From: an uncultured Prevotellaceae bacterium
Lineage (GTDB): Bacteria; Bacteroidota; Bacteroidia; Bacteroidales; Bacteroidaceae
DNA length: 55,606 nt
Direction of reading: 5' to 3'
NCBI GenBank assembly: GCA_902779745.1
Contig: CACZCT010000002.1
Span: 1-55,606 of the forward strand
The notes under the pieces were generated by a model. The model made no database searches. It was not told the origin of the DNA and worked only from the letters and a program-made list of their open reading frames with translations. Positions 25,355 to 33,804 of this stretch are shown one piece after another (positions within the stretch are counted from its first letter, which is position 1; every line of letters starts with the position of its first letter). The position numbers and the translations under genes are program-made.

Positions 25355-25382
25355 ATCAATTATCAATTGTCAATTATCAATT
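25355..25382. repeat. Four tandem heptanucleotides within a promoter
   Basis: ATCAATT, ATCAATT, GTCAATT, ATCAATT. The tract overlaps the -33 element and spacer of the next promoter. Confidence 0.8.
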
Positions 25383-25396
25383 ATTTACTACCTTTG
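25367..25396 (+). promoter_or_regulatory. Promoter of the HsdR-N-like gene
   Basis: TTG (25367-25369), 19 bp, TACCTTTG (25389-25396); ATG follows four bases later. The spacer is largely heptanucleotide repeat, so copy change would alter promoter spacing by 7 bp. Confidence 0.75.
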
Positions 25397-25400
25397 CAAC

Positions 25401-25850
25401 ATGTACGAACTGAATCTTCCAAAATACGAGATACGGTTGGGCGGCACGAAGGAGAAACCTGAAATCTTCGACTTCCTGCGCCGTCGTTTTGTAAAACTGA
25501 CCCCAGAAGAATGGGTGCGCCAGCATTTCGTACATTGGCTGGTGGAACACAAGGGATATCCTAAAGGACTGTTAGGCAACGAGATAGAACTTAAAAAAGG
25601 GGAAAAGAAACTGCGCTGCGACTCCATCCTCTATGACCAACAGGCTCGGCCTAAGATGATTATCGAATACAAAGCACCTACCATTGCCCTCTCCCCAAAA
25701 GTATTCAACCAGATTGCAGTCTACAACCTGCTCCTGCATGTTGACTATCTGGTGATCAGTAATGGATTACAACACTATTGCTGTCGGATGAACTACGAGC
25801 ACAATAGTTACGATTTCCTGACGGAAATACCTGATTATAAAACAATATAG
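25401..25850 (+). CDS. Stand-alone type I restriction HsdR N-terminal-like protein
   Basis: 149 residues matching the HSDR_N_2 type (PF13588): PEEWVRQHFVHWLVEHKGYP, then the nuclease-like core RCDSILYDQQARPKMIIEYKAP, in which D and E-x-K (IIEYKA) form a PD-(D/E)xK-like site. Full HsdR is about 1000 residues; these short proteins are common in Bacteroidetes genomes, alone, with unknown role. No methylase or specificity gene is nearby. A leaderless mRNA is predicted. Confidence 0.85.
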   Translation: MYELNLPKYEIRLGGTKEKPEIFDFLRRRFVKLTPEEWVRQHFVHWLVEHKGYPKGLLGNEIELKKGEKKLRCDSILYDQQARPKMIIEYKAPTIALSPKVFNQIAVYNLLLHVDYLVISNGLQHYCCRMNYEHNSYDFLTEIPDYKTI

Positions 25851-25873
25851 GCGTGGAAAATTTCCACGCCTAT
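25847..25873. terminator. Bidirectional terminator between convergent genes
   Basis: Perfect palindrome with arms ATAGGCGTGGAAA / TTTCCACGCCTAT and one central base, at the ends of the HsdR-N-like gene and the zinc-ribbon gene. Confidence 0.75.
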
Positions 25874-25880
25874 TCTTTCT

Positions 25881-26732
25881 TTATGCCTCTGCCTCTGGAA
25901 CCTGTGAATCTTCGGCTTTCTTTGTTGTCTTGCGGATAGTACGCTTACGAGTTTTCTTCTCCTCAGTACCTGTTGGTGTGACCTTTACACCAGCGAGTTC
26001 GGGATCTATCATGATACGGCCGCAATACTCACAGACAATGATCTTCTTGTGCATCTTGATATCCAGTTGACGCTGGGGTGGGATTTTATTGAAACAACCG
26101 CCACAAGCATCACGCTGCACATAGACGATACCCAGACCATTACGGGCATTCTTACGGATACGCTTGAAAGAGGTCAGCAAACGGGGTTCTATCTTAGCCT
26201 CTAACTCTTTCACCTTAGCCTTCAACTTATCCTCTTCGGCACGGGTTTCATCCATGATCTCGTCAAGTTCACCCTTCTTCACTTCCAGAGCCTGCTGACG
26301 GTCCTCCATCAGCTCTTGGTTCTTAGCAAGTTCCTCTTTCTTCTCTTCAATACGAACCTGAGCCTCCTTAATCTTCTTGTTACAGAGTTCGATTTCCAAT
26401 GACTGGAACTCTATCTCCTTGGTCAGCGTGTCATACTCACGGTTGTTCTTAACATCGTTCAACTGAGTCTTGTAACGCTCCACACTGGTCTTTGCCGTTT
26501 CGATATCACCCTTCTTCTGAGAAATAGCAAACTCATACTCCTTGATTTCGTTCTGAATCTTCTCAACACGAGTGGTCAGACCTTCAATTTCGTCTTCAAG
26601 GTCTTGTACTTCCAGAGGCAACTCACCTCTCAGGGCACGCTTCTCATCAATAGCTGAGAGCGTTGTCTGCAGTTGATAGAGGGTCTTCAGGCGCTCCTCA
26701 ACAGGCATCTCATTTGGATCTTTTTTTGCCAT
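25881..26732 (-). CDS. Coiled-coil protein with C4 zinc ribbon
   Basis: 283 residues: long antiparallel coiled coil (about 10-185), then a zinc ribbon with CGGCFNKIPP and CEYCGRIM (CxxC...CxxC), and a basic/acidic tail. This is the PF02591 (zf-RING_7, CT398-like) family, proposed to act as an adaptor on nucleic-acid or secretion machines; exact role unknown. Follows the Nif3-like gene by 34 nt, in the common Bacteroidetes gene pair. The spacer contains a 9-nt repeat. Confidence 0.88.
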   Translation of the reverse strand: MAKKDPNEMPVEERLKTLYQLQTTLSAIDEKRALRGELPLEVQDLEDEIEGLTTRVEKIQNEIKEYEFAISQKKGDIETAKTSVERYKTQLNDVKNNREYDTLTKEIEFQSLEIELCNKKIKEAQVRIEEKKEELAKNQELMEDRQQALEVKKGELDEIMDETRAEEDKLKAKVKELEAKIEPRLLTSFKRIRKNARNGLGIVYVQRDACGGCFNKIPPQRQLDIKMHKKIIVCEYCGRIMIDPELAGVKVTPTGTEEKKTRKRTIRKTTKKAEDSQVPEAEA

Positions 26733-26741
26733 AGTTTTTTA

Positions 26742-26768
26742 ATTATTCTGAATTCTCTGATTATTCCT
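26742..26768. repeat. Three tandem nonanucleotides
   Basis: Plus-strand units ATTATTCTG, AATTCTCTG, ATTATTCCT in the spacer between nif3-like and zinc-ribbon genes, touching the end of the former. On the minus strand the units are of the type CAGAATAAT, as in the tract at 54442-54486. Confidence 0.65.
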
Positions 26769-27552
26769 AAAGATAATAGACTGGATTCGTACAGGTTTCT
26801 GCCATCTCTATGCGGACTCCAGGACACTCCCTCAGGATAATGTCACGGAATATCTCACTGGTGAATTGTTCACTTTGATAGTGACCAATGACACATATCT
26901 GGAGGCGCTGCTCATAACCGAAATACTGATGGTAATGCATCTCACCCGTAATGAAGGCATCAGCACCCTGGACAAGGGCATCGCCCAATAAGAAATCCCC
27001 GGCCCCGCCACAGATGGCCACACGCTGAATAGGACGACGCAGAAGTTCATTACACATCGCACACTCTACGCCAAACTGTTTCTTCACCAGTAGGATGAAG
27101 TCATCAGCAACCATCGGGACTGGCAGACTACCTATCACACCATTGCCTGCCTCTATGTCTTCCACCATCTTCTGGGCAAAGAAGGCAGTATCCTTCAACC
27201 CCAGGTGCTCCGCTATCTTCCAGTTCACACCGTCCAAGGCATTATCCATATTGGTATGCATCGATACCACCACAATATCATGCTTGATGGCCTTGATGAC
27301 ACAACGTTGCACATAGTCGGCATCGCTGATCTGTTTGAGTCCACGAAACAACAATGGATGATGACTCACAATGAGATTACATCCCTTCGCGACAGCCTCA
27401 TCCACGATTTTCTCGTTGACATCCAGACACAATAATGCCCCTGAAACCTCCGCCTCTGTCAGTCCAACTTGCAGGCCAGCATTATCCCAGCTTTCCTGTA
27501 AGGGCAGGGGCGCGAATCGTTCAAGGGCGCTCAGCACTTGCTTTATTTTCAC
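26767..27552 (-). CDS. Nif3-like dinuclear metal-centre protein
   Basis: 261 residues, the short form of the family, without the PII-like insert of the roughly 370-residue forms. Metal ligands are visible in VSHHPLLF (about 63-70), SMHTNMDNA (about 97-105) and the C-terminal GHYQSEQF (His and Glu). Forms hexamers with two metals per subunit; sometimes annotated GTP cyclohydrolase 1 type 2, but the physiological reaction is unsettled. Confidence 0.93.
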   Translation of the reverse strand: MKIKQVLSALERFAPLPLQESWDNAGLQVGLTEAEVSGALLCLDVNEKIVDEAVAKGCNLIVSHHPLLFRGLKQISDADYVQRCVIKAIKHDIVVVSMHTNMDNALDGVNWKIAEHLGLKDTAFFAQKMVEDIEAGNGVIGSLPVPMVADDFILLVKKQFGVECAMCNELLRRPIQRVAICGGAGDFLLGDALVQGADAFITGEMHYHQYFGYEQRLQICVIGHYQSEQFTSEIFRDIILRECPGVRIEMAETCTNPVYYL

Positions 27553-27627
27553 GCTTCCAAAGTTAATTACAGCGCAAAGATACTGCTTTTTAGGCAGATA
27601 TCACTCACCACACATTATTTTTTAGTG

Positions 27628-29064
27628 TTATTTAAAGATTTCGTCGTCGTGCTCATGGCAGTAACTCGTACCGTCGAAACAGTGCGTACACAGACGCTCC
27701 TTGGGTACTCCTATCGACTCTATCAGGTCTTCCAATGTGGCAAATTTCACACTCGTCAGTCCCAGTCTGCGGGCAATCTCATTCACCATCCGCTGATATT
27801 CCGGCGTCCCTGTCTTGGCATACAATGCCAGGTTCTTCTTATCGTCACCCTCAAAGTCCTTGATGATACGACGGGTAATCAGTTCCATATCCGTCTTCGA
27901 CGAAGTAAATCCGATAAAGGGACATCCGTAGACCAATGGTGGACAGGAAATACGTACATGAACCTCTTTCGCTCCGTTCTCGAAGAACGTACGGACATTG
28001 TCACGTAACTGGGTACCACGGACGATAGAGTCGTCGCAGAACACGATGCGCTGGTCTTTCAAGATGGCAGGGTTGGGAATCAGTTTCATACGTGCTACCA
28101 AGTCACGGCGCAACTGATTACCTGGGGTAAAAGAACGGGGCCATGTGGGGGTGTATTTCAGGACAGCACGCTTGTAGGGGATGTTCTTACCATGGGAATA
28201 GCCCAATGCCATACCCACACCAGAGTCAGGAATGCCACATACGAGATCGGCTTCCAGTTCCTGGTCTTGTTCACCCATGATCCTGCCGTTCCGCTCGCGA
28301 ACATATTCTGTATTAACTCCCTCGTAGTCACTGGCAGGGAATCCGTAGTACACCCACAGGAACGAACAAATCTGGCAACGACTCAGAGGCTTCTGCATCA
28401 CCTCTTCCCCATCCTTCCGCAGTCTGACGATCTCCCCTGGACCGATATGCCGCTCTATTTGGAAGTCAAGGTTCGGAAAACTCGTCGTCTCGCTTGATAC
28501 GGCATAGGCACCTTCCTTACGTCCAATGGCGATAGGTGTACGTCCCAGAAAATCACGGGCTGCAATGATACCATCCTCTGTCAGGATCAGCATCGAACAG
28601 GAACCCTGTATTTTCTTATAGACATTGTTGATACCCTCCACGAAGGTGTCACCCATGTTGATCAGCAAGGCCACCAATTCCGTCTGGTTGATGGTGTTGG
28701 CCGATAACTCACTGAGGTGCATCCGCTTGGCAAGCAGTTCATCGGCTATCTCGCGCAGATTATTAATCTTCGCCACCGTCACAACAGCATAGCGTCCCAG
28801 ATGGGAGTTGACGATGATAGGCTGCGGGTCGGTATCACTGATCACACCAATACCTTGATGTCCCTTGAAACTGTCAAGTTCGTCCTCAAAGCGGGAACGG
28901 AAATACTGACGTTCCAGTGAGTGGATGGAGCGATGGAAACCGCTTTCCTCATCAAAAGTCACAAGTCCTGCACGCTTGGTTCCTAAGTGTGAGTTGTAAT
29001 CGGTGCCGTAAAACAAGTCGTTTACGCAGTCTTTTGTTGAAATAGTGCCGAAAAAGCCACCCAT
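27628..29064 (-). CDS. PurF-like amidophosphoribosyltransferase lacking the nucleophile
   Basis: 478 residues with full PurF architecture. The PRPP loop VFCDDSIVRGTQL (341-353) is intact, and so are four cysteines at the places of the 4Fe-4S ligands of Bacillus PurF (C233, C381, C459, C462). But the N-terminus is MGGFFG: the catalytic Cys that should follow Met is Gly, so glutamine-dependent chemistry looks impossible. Other Ntn-domain features (NSHLGRYA, GTRR-like HLGTKRAGL) remain. It could use free ammonia, pair with another glutaminase, or have another role. Relatives with the same MGG start occur in Bacteroidetes as far as I recall. Also unusual is the His-rich end CHEHDDEIF. Confidence 0.88.
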   Translation of the reverse strand: MGGFFGTISTKDCVNDLFYGTDYNSHLGTKRAGLVTFDEESGFHRSIHSLERQYFRSRFEDELDSFKGHQGIGVISDTDPQPIIVNSHLGRYAVVTVAKINNLREIADELLAKRMHLSELSANTINQTELVALLINMGDTFVEGINNVYKKIQGSCSMLILTEDGIIAARDFLGRTPIAIGRKEGAYAVSSETTSFPNLDFQIERHIGPGEIVRLRKDGEEVMQKPLSRCQICSFLWVYYGFPASDYEGVNTEYVRERNGRIMGEQDQELEADLVCGIPDSGVGMALGYSHGKNIPYKRAVLKYTPTWPRSFTPGNQLRRDLVARMKLIPNPAILKDQRIVFCDDSIVRGTQLRDNVRTFFENGAKEVHVRISCPPLVYGCPFIGFTSSKTDMELITRRIIKDFEGDDKKNLALYAKTGTPEYQRMVNEIARRLGLTSVKFATLEDLIESIGVPKERLCTHCFDGTSYCHEHDDEIFK

Positions 29065-29187
29065 ATTTCTTACCTTATTTATATTAATATCCTATTTAGG
29101 CCTGCAAAATTACAAAAAATCAGAGATAATCTACTAACTCTTTTATTTTTTTTTGTAATTTTGTGGCGTTAATTGATTTATGTGGAT

Positions 29188-29649
29188 ATGTCATTACGAC
29201 TTCAACAGACATTAGGATGGGTGCTGGTAGCATTTGGCGGACTGATTTATCTGACCTTCCGCCCTACCACTATTCTTATGTTTTATATCGCTGACAGTAT
29301 GGGACTAATGCCTTCGGTGATGTCGTGGAGAAGTTGGATGGCAACGTGGCAACCTGCAGAATTTTGGGTCTATTCTCTGCCTGGGGGCTTATGGGCATCA
29401 GCCTATATCCTCCTTGTCTACGGACTCCTGTCGCGACAACCTGCCTTACTCCGGCTGACCGTTACAAGCAGTATTCCTATGGTGGGTGTCGTCTCGGAGT
29501 TACTCCAAGGTGTACACTGCCTTCCTGGGGTCTTCGACTGGACCGACCTGTCGTGCTATGCCACACCTTTGGTACTATTATACATATACGAAATCATTAA
29601 AAACAAAACAATATGTCATGGATGGATCGCTTCAACAGTAAGCAACTAA
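29188..29649 (+). CDS. VanZ-like small membrane protein
   Basis: 153 residues from ATG 29188, chosen because the longer TTG start lies only 9 nt after the TAATTTTG box (29156-29163). About four membrane segments with short loops; GVVSELLQGVHCLPGVFDWTDL matches the E-x-x-Q...D-x-x-D pattern of VanZ-like proteins. Function unknown in this family outside teicoplanin resistance. The 3' end overlaps the next gene by 37 nt. Confidence 0.7.
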   Translation: MSLRLQQTLGWVLVAFGGLIYLTFRPTTILMFYIADSMGLMPSVMSWRSWMATWQPAEFWVYSLPGGLWASAYILLVYGLLSRQPALLRLTVTSSIPMVGVVSELLQGVHCLPGVFDWTDLSCYATPLVLLYIYEIIKNKTICHGWIASTVSN

Positions 29650-30668
29650 CAATCGTTATCGTGTGTATCACAGCCGTCTTCATCACGATGGCTGTATTCA
29701 CCATGGTCGTAGGAAGCAGTGACGACTCAAGTAGTTCAAAAGACCGCCACCTCGTCGTCGACGGAGACGGCTCTGACGAAGGTGGTCGCAAGTACAAGTT
29801 CTCGGATGAGGACCGTTCGGAAGGAGGCAGCGACAGTGTCATTGTCAACAAACCCATCGAGGGTGACCCCTACGAAGAGCTCAATGACCTGATCGGTCTC
29901 GATGAGGTAAAGGCGGAAGTACGCTCCCTTGCCAACTTCGTAAAGGTTCAGAAGCAGCGTGAGGAAAAGGGGCTGAAGACTCCTAACCTCAGTTATCACC
30001 TTGTATTCACGGGCAGTCCTGGTACTGGTAAGACAACGGTGGCTCGTATCGTGGCACGTATCTATAAAGACCTGGGAATCCTGAAGAAAGGACATCTGGT
30101 TGAGACGGACCGTTCCGGACTTATCGGACAGTATGTCGGGCAGACGGCTCCTCGTGTGAATGCCATGTGTGACTCCGCCCTGAACGGTGTACTCTTCATC
30201 GACGAGGCATACGCCATCACCCAGAGTGAGTCAGGCAATGACTACGGTGCAGAGGCTGTGGCAACGCTGCTGAAACGCATGGAAGATGACCGTGACCGCC
30301 TCGTCGTCATCGTGGCTGGTTATACCAACGAGATGAAGAAGTTCATCGACACCAACCCTGGTCTGCAGTCCCGTTTCAACCGCTACATCCATTTCCCCGA
30401 CTATAGTTCGGATGAACTCTACAAGATCTTCCGTAAGTATCTGAAGAAGAACGAGTACACTATTACTAAGGAGGCTGCCGCCTATCTCAAGGAGCGTCTC
30501 GACTATGCCGTAGAGCATAAGGACCGTAACTTCGGTAATGCCCGTTTCGTCCGTAACGTCTTCGAAAAAACCATCCAGGCACAGGCCAACCGCATTGCCA
30601 AGGCTGGCAAAGTTCCTGACAACGAACTGGTAGAGATTACCCTCGCGGATGTCAAGAACGCGATATAA
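29613..30668 (+). CDS. Membrane-anchored CbbX/SpoVK-like AAA+ ATPase
   Basis: 351 residues. One N-terminal membrane segment (about 12-34), an acidic Ser/Asp-rich linker (35-85), then an AAA+ domain: Walker A GSPGTGKTT (134-142), Walker B GVLFIDEAYA, sensor region VVIVAGYTNEM, arginine finger area NPGLQSRFNRYIHF. This belongs to the CbbX/SpoVK/EccA-like clade, here with an added anchor. CbbX remodels red-type Rubisco and EccA serves type VII secretion; neither applies here, so the client is unknown. The gene overlaps the VanZ-like gene, hinting at a joint membrane role. Confidence 0.88.
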   Translation: MSWMDRFNSKQLTIVIVCITAVFITMAVFTMVVGSSDDSSSSKDRHLVVDGDGSDEGGRKYKFSDEDRSEGGSDSVIVNKPIEGDPYEELNDLIGLDEVKAEVRSLANFVKVQKQREEKGLKTPNLSYHLVFTGSPGTGKTTVARIVARIYKDLGILKKGHLVETDRSGLIGQYVGQTAPRVNAMCDSALNGVLFIDEAYAITQSESGNDYGAEAVATLLKRMEDDRDRLVVIVAGYTNEMKKFIDTNPGLQSRFNRYIHFPDYSSDELYKIFRKYLKKNEYTITKEAAAYLKERLDYAVEHKDRNFGNARFVRNVFEKTIQAQANRIAKAGKVPDNELVEITLADVKNAI

Positions 30669-30685
30669 AAATAAAAGATAACAAT

Positions 30686-30712
30686 AAAGCCTGGGCGATT
30701 TGCTCAGGCTTT
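30686..30712 (+). terminator. Terminator, dispersed GCCTGGGC family, copy 1
   Basis: GCCTGGGC pairs with GCTCAGGC (one G-U) around GATTT, with flanking A and T runs. Nearly identical to the copies at 38793 and 44397. Confidence 0.9.
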
Positions 30713-30723
30713 ATATATTTCTC

Positions 30724-31488
30724 TTACCAATCGGAAAGGTCGGATTTCGCTTCGATGCGGTTCTCAATATCGTCGTCGAGGGCTGAGAAGAAGTCGATGC
30801 CTGTGAGTTGTTCTATCTCATCGACACTGCAGACGGCCTGGCGCATAGGTTGTTTGGAGCCGACATTCTCGTAGATGAAGCCGATGGCAGCAGGATGTTT
30901 GCCTGTACGAAGCACAACCTTGTAGAATGCCTCAGGAACGGTAATGCGACGACTGCGCTGTCCGATGGTCTTGTGGCTGAGGCCACGAAGGACAGGGCCG
31001 CAGACGATATAGATACGGTCATAGCGGCGTGCCCAAGTACGGCACAACTGCTCAAGGTCATTCCAGTCGTTCTTGTTCAGGTTATGGTTCTGTGGACAGA
31101 TATTTGTCATGAGGAAAGTCTGCTCCTGAGCCGTACGGTTCCATTTGTTATCACCTGCAGGGCACATATGCCCACGGTCGTAGCCCGACTGCATATAATC
31201 GAAGGTAGTGACAGGATTGGATATGTCGTTGTCGGGGGTAAAAGAGAAGTTCTTACGCTGACTCTTACCGTAGGTATGTTCCTTGGTGAGATACCAACTG
31301 ACAGCCAAGGGAATGCGCAAAGTTTCGGAATACCACGCCTTATAGGCATAACGCTGCAAAGGGGTGACATCCTGATGGAGACGGACATCCACCAAGTCTG
31401 ATGACTTTTCTTGTTGTTCGACGCGCTGTCCACAAGACTGCAGACAAAGCAACATGACGGCTGCCAGGAGAAGGGATATTCTTTTCAT
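30724..31488 (-). CDS. DNA/RNA non-specific endonuclease, lipoprotein
   Basis: 254 residues from ATG 31488, which overlaps the preceding stop as ATGA and gives a lipoprotein signal ending LQSCG. The beta-beta-alpha-Me nuclease core is visible: GYDRGHMCPAGDN with the catalytic His, then the metal-binding Asn region (MTNICPQNHNLNKNDWNDLE). Such NucA-like enzymes degrade extracellular nucleic acids. Co-translated with fetB-like and fetA-like genes, a puzzling neighbour pair. Confidence 0.92.
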   Translation of the reverse strand: MKRISLLLAAVMLLCLQSCGQRVEQQEKSSDLVDVRLHQDVTPLQRYAYKAWYSETLRIPLAVSWYLTKEHTYGKSQRKNFSFTPDNDISNPVTTFDYMQSGYDRGHMCPAGDNKWNRTAQEQTFLMTNICPQNHNLNKNDWNDLEQLCRTWARRYDRIYIVCGPVLRGLSHKTIGQRSRRITVPEAFYKVVLRTGKHPAAIGFIYENVGSKQPMRQAVCSVDEIEQLTGIDFFSALDDDIENRIEAKSDLSDW

Positions 31489-32207
31489 GCACTGATTCGG
31501 GTATAGATATAGATGGAGAATATGAGGGTGAGCATGGTGCTGCAAAGAGCGGCTGCCGTCATCAGGGCGAGGAAGGCCATCGACTGCAAAGGCGAGAAGC
31601 CTCCCATCAGTAAACCACATAGCAACGAAGGGATGAAGACCAGTCCTACCAACAGTAACTGTTGCAAGACGGGTGTGAAAGCACGGGTGACCGCCTTAGT
31701 AAGGAACGGACGCAGTGCCTCCAACGGATTGGCACCATTGCCACGGAGATACTCAAAGAGCTCTTTGTGGGTACGACGTTCAAAGACATAAGTGGTAATA
31801 CCACGACGACAGACAAAGAGAGCCTCTGCCTGTAGCATCGTCATGACAGGGAGGAAATACGATGCACAGAACAGCGAAGGTACGTCCATCAACAGAAGGA
31901 CGATGATGCCCATGACGAATGTCATCACCGTCATGCTGATATAAATGGGTACCGACTGCCACCGCTTACGGCAATAGACCGCTGTGGCAATACCACTGGT
32001 CAACAACACCCACAGGATATTCACCCATGCCTTGTCCCATTGGAAGATATAGTAAAGACAGCCTGCCAGTACCAGCAGTGTCACCGTTAACCGTCCAAGA
32101 ACGACAGCTGACTGACGCAGGAAGCGACGGTCAAAACGGAAAAGGATCAAGGCTGGTATCAGCAATAGCAGGATACCGATAACCATTCGTACAATCGTGA
32201 TATTCAT
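31485..32207 (-). CDS. fetB: FetB-like ABC transporter permease
   Basis: 240 residues with about seven membrane segments; UPF0014/FetB type, supported by FLPVMTMLQAEALF and the LLLVGLVFIPSLLCGLLMGGFSPLQ stretch in the second half. FetAB of E. coli exports iron. Overlaps the ATPase gene by 4 nt upstream (ATGA) and the nuclease gene by 4 nt downstream. Confidence 0.88.
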   Translation of the reverse strand: MNITIVRMVIGILLLLIPALILFRFDRRFLRQSAVVLGRLTVTLLVLAGCLYYIFQWDKAWVNILWVLLTSGIATAVYCRKRWQSVPIYISMTVMTFVMGIIVLLLMDVPSLFCASYFLPVMTMLQAEALFVCRRGITTYVFERRTHKELFEYLRGNGANPLEALRPFLTKAVTRAFTPVLQQLLLVGLVFIPSLLCGLLMGGFSPLQSMAFLALMTAAALCSTMLTLIFSIYIYTRISA

Positions 32208-32764
32208 AGTCGTATCTGATTTTGTAAGATTCGTGAATTGACGACGAAGACAGTAGCCCCTCTGCCTGCCGCCTCTTGCAACAACAGGTCGACCGTCTCC
32301 ATCGCTTCAGCACTGATAGGCAAACCCGGTTCATCGACAATCAACAGGCGCTTGTCTAACTGCATCGCATTCTGGAGCAACAGGAGGTAACGCTCGTCAG
32401 CCGATAGTTCCGCCCAACGACGACCGTCAATAGGTACCTTATAGGAGGTCTCGCCCTTATTGACCTTGAGTCCGAACAACATCTCCGACAGGTCGGCAAT
32501 GCTGTCATAGTCCTCTATGGCCGTCAACTGTTGGGGCACATAGGCTATCTCCCGGCGGAAATAAGGAGCCGAGAGGGGAGTCAACAGTTCTCCATCGATA
32601 CTGATATGTCCGCTGTCAATGGGAATGAAACCCAGAATGGCACGCAGGATGGTAGTCTTACCACATCCCTGTGACCCCGTCAGACATACCAGTTGCCCGT
32701 CGCCCACCGTCAAGGACAATGAGTGAACCAACGGTTCTATCGTGACATTATGCAGTTCTAACAT
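32204..32764 (-). CDS. fetA: FetA-like ABC transporter ATPase with degenerate motifs
   Basis: 186 residues, short for an ABC ATPase. Walker A GSQGCGKTT (about 31-39), Q-loop YVPQQ and Walker B LLIVDEP are present. The ABC signature, normally LSGGQ, reads LSADE, and the usual switch histidine is replaced (VFVVNSR). Either ATP hydrolysis is weak or the motif drift is tolerated as in some FetA relatives. The -7 box TAATTTTG (32776-32769) ends 4 nt before ATG, predicting a leaderless mRNA. Confidence 0.85.
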   Translation of the reverse strand: MLELHNVTIEPLVHSLSLTVGDGQLVCLTGSQGCGKTTILRAILGFIPIDSGHISIDGELLTPLSAPYFRREIAYVPQQLTAIEDYDSIADLSEMLFGLKVNKGETSYKVPIDGRRWAELSADERYLLLLQNAMQLDKRLLIVDEPGLPISAEAMETVDLLLQEAAGRGATVFVVNSRILQNQIRL

Positions 32765-32768
32765 GCTG

Positions 32769-32827
32769 CAAAATTACAAAATAATTTTAATGCTTCATTC
32801 ATTATTAATAATTATTTCGTAATTTTG
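32769..32827. promoter_or_regulatory. Divergent leaderless promoters, fetA and aguA
   Basis: TAATTTTGCAGCATG occurs on both strands: the boxes are 32776-32769 (minus) and 32820-32827 (plus), each 4 nt from its ATG. The 43 bp between are AT-rich; no TTTG lies at the usual distance on either side. Confidence 0.65.
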
Positions 32828-32831
32828 CAGC

Positions 32832-33779
32832 ATGAATATGAAAAAAAGGCGGATGCCTGCTGAGTGGGAACAGCAAAGTGCCGTGCAGTTGACGATGCCG
32901 AACGAGCATACCGACTGGACTGACATCCTGCCAGAGATACTTATTGTGTATGAGGAGATGAAGCGTGAGATCAGTAAGCGTGAGCGGCTGATTATCGTGG
33001 ACGACATCCCCCATAATGACACATGGGCAAGGGATCATGGGTTCATCACCGTATTTGAGGAAAAGTCAACAGCCCTTCTCCTCGATTTCAAGTTCAACGG
33101 CTGGGGCGAGAAGTTCCCTGCGGAACTGGACAACAAGATCAACCGCCAACTCTATGAGCGAGGCTTAGTAAGCGGCACTTACGAGCCACATCTCGACTTC
33201 GTCTTGGAAGGCGGCAGCATCGAGAGCGATGGCAAGGGCACCATCTTTACGACGCAATGCTGTCTGATGGCTCCCCATCGCAACGAGCCGCTGACAAAGA
33301 CCGAGATAGAAGAACGGTTAAAAGAATGGTTAGGTGCCAAGCGCATCGTATGGCTCCAACATGGCAGTCTCATCGGTGACGATACGGACGGACATATCGA
33401 CACACTAGTACGCATTGCTCCCGACGACACCATCATATATACAGGGGGTGACGAAGAGCAGCCTGACCTGATGGAGATGGAGAAAGAACTGAAGGAACTA
33501 CGGACGATGGAAGGAAAACCGTATAGGTTGTTGAAACTACCATTACCGAGACCCATCTACGACACATCAACCATCAATCGCCTGCCTGCGACATACGCTA
33601 ACTTCCTGGTGATTAATGGGGCGGTATTAGTGCCTACCTATGCGCAGCCTGACCTTGACGTAGAGGCGATGAATATCATCGGAGAGGCATTCCCTGACAG
33701 GGAGATTATAGGCATCGATTGCCGAGCCGTCATCCAACAACACGGAAGTCTGCATTGCTGCACGATGCAGTATTATTAA
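32832..33779 (+). CDS. aguA: Agmatine deiminase
   Basis: 315 residues of the agmatine deiminase/Porphyromonas-type PAD fold. Hydrolyses agmatine to N-carbamoylputrescine and ammonia. Catalytic features: WARDHG (about 67-72), DTDGHIDTL, and the Cys in GSLHCCTMQ at the C-terminus. Followed after 25 nt by aguB, which completes the route to putrescine. Leaderless start at 32832; an alternative Met lies two codons in. Confidence 0.95.
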   Translation: MNMKKRRMPAEWEQQSAVQLTMPNEHTDWTDILPEILIVYEEMKREISKRERLIIVDDIPHNDTWARDHGFITVFEEKSTALLLDFKFNGWGEKFPAELDNKINRQLYERGLVSGTYEPHLDFVLEGGSIESDGKGTIFTTQCCLMAPHRNEPLTKTEIEERLKEWLGAKRIVWLQHGSLIGDDTDGHIDTLVRIAPDDTIIYTGGDEEQPDLMEMEKELKELRTMEGKPYRLLKLPLPRPIYDTSTINRLPATYANFLVINGAVLVPTYAQPDLDVEAMNIIGEAFPDREIIGIDCRAVIQQHGSLHCCTMQYY

Positions 33780-33804
33780 AGTAATAAGTGAAGTATATAA
33801 CGAT

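Noticed and set aside
25401-25850. Part of a type I restriction system
   Set aside because: Only an HsdR N-terminal-like domain; no hsdM, hsdS or full hsdR nearby.
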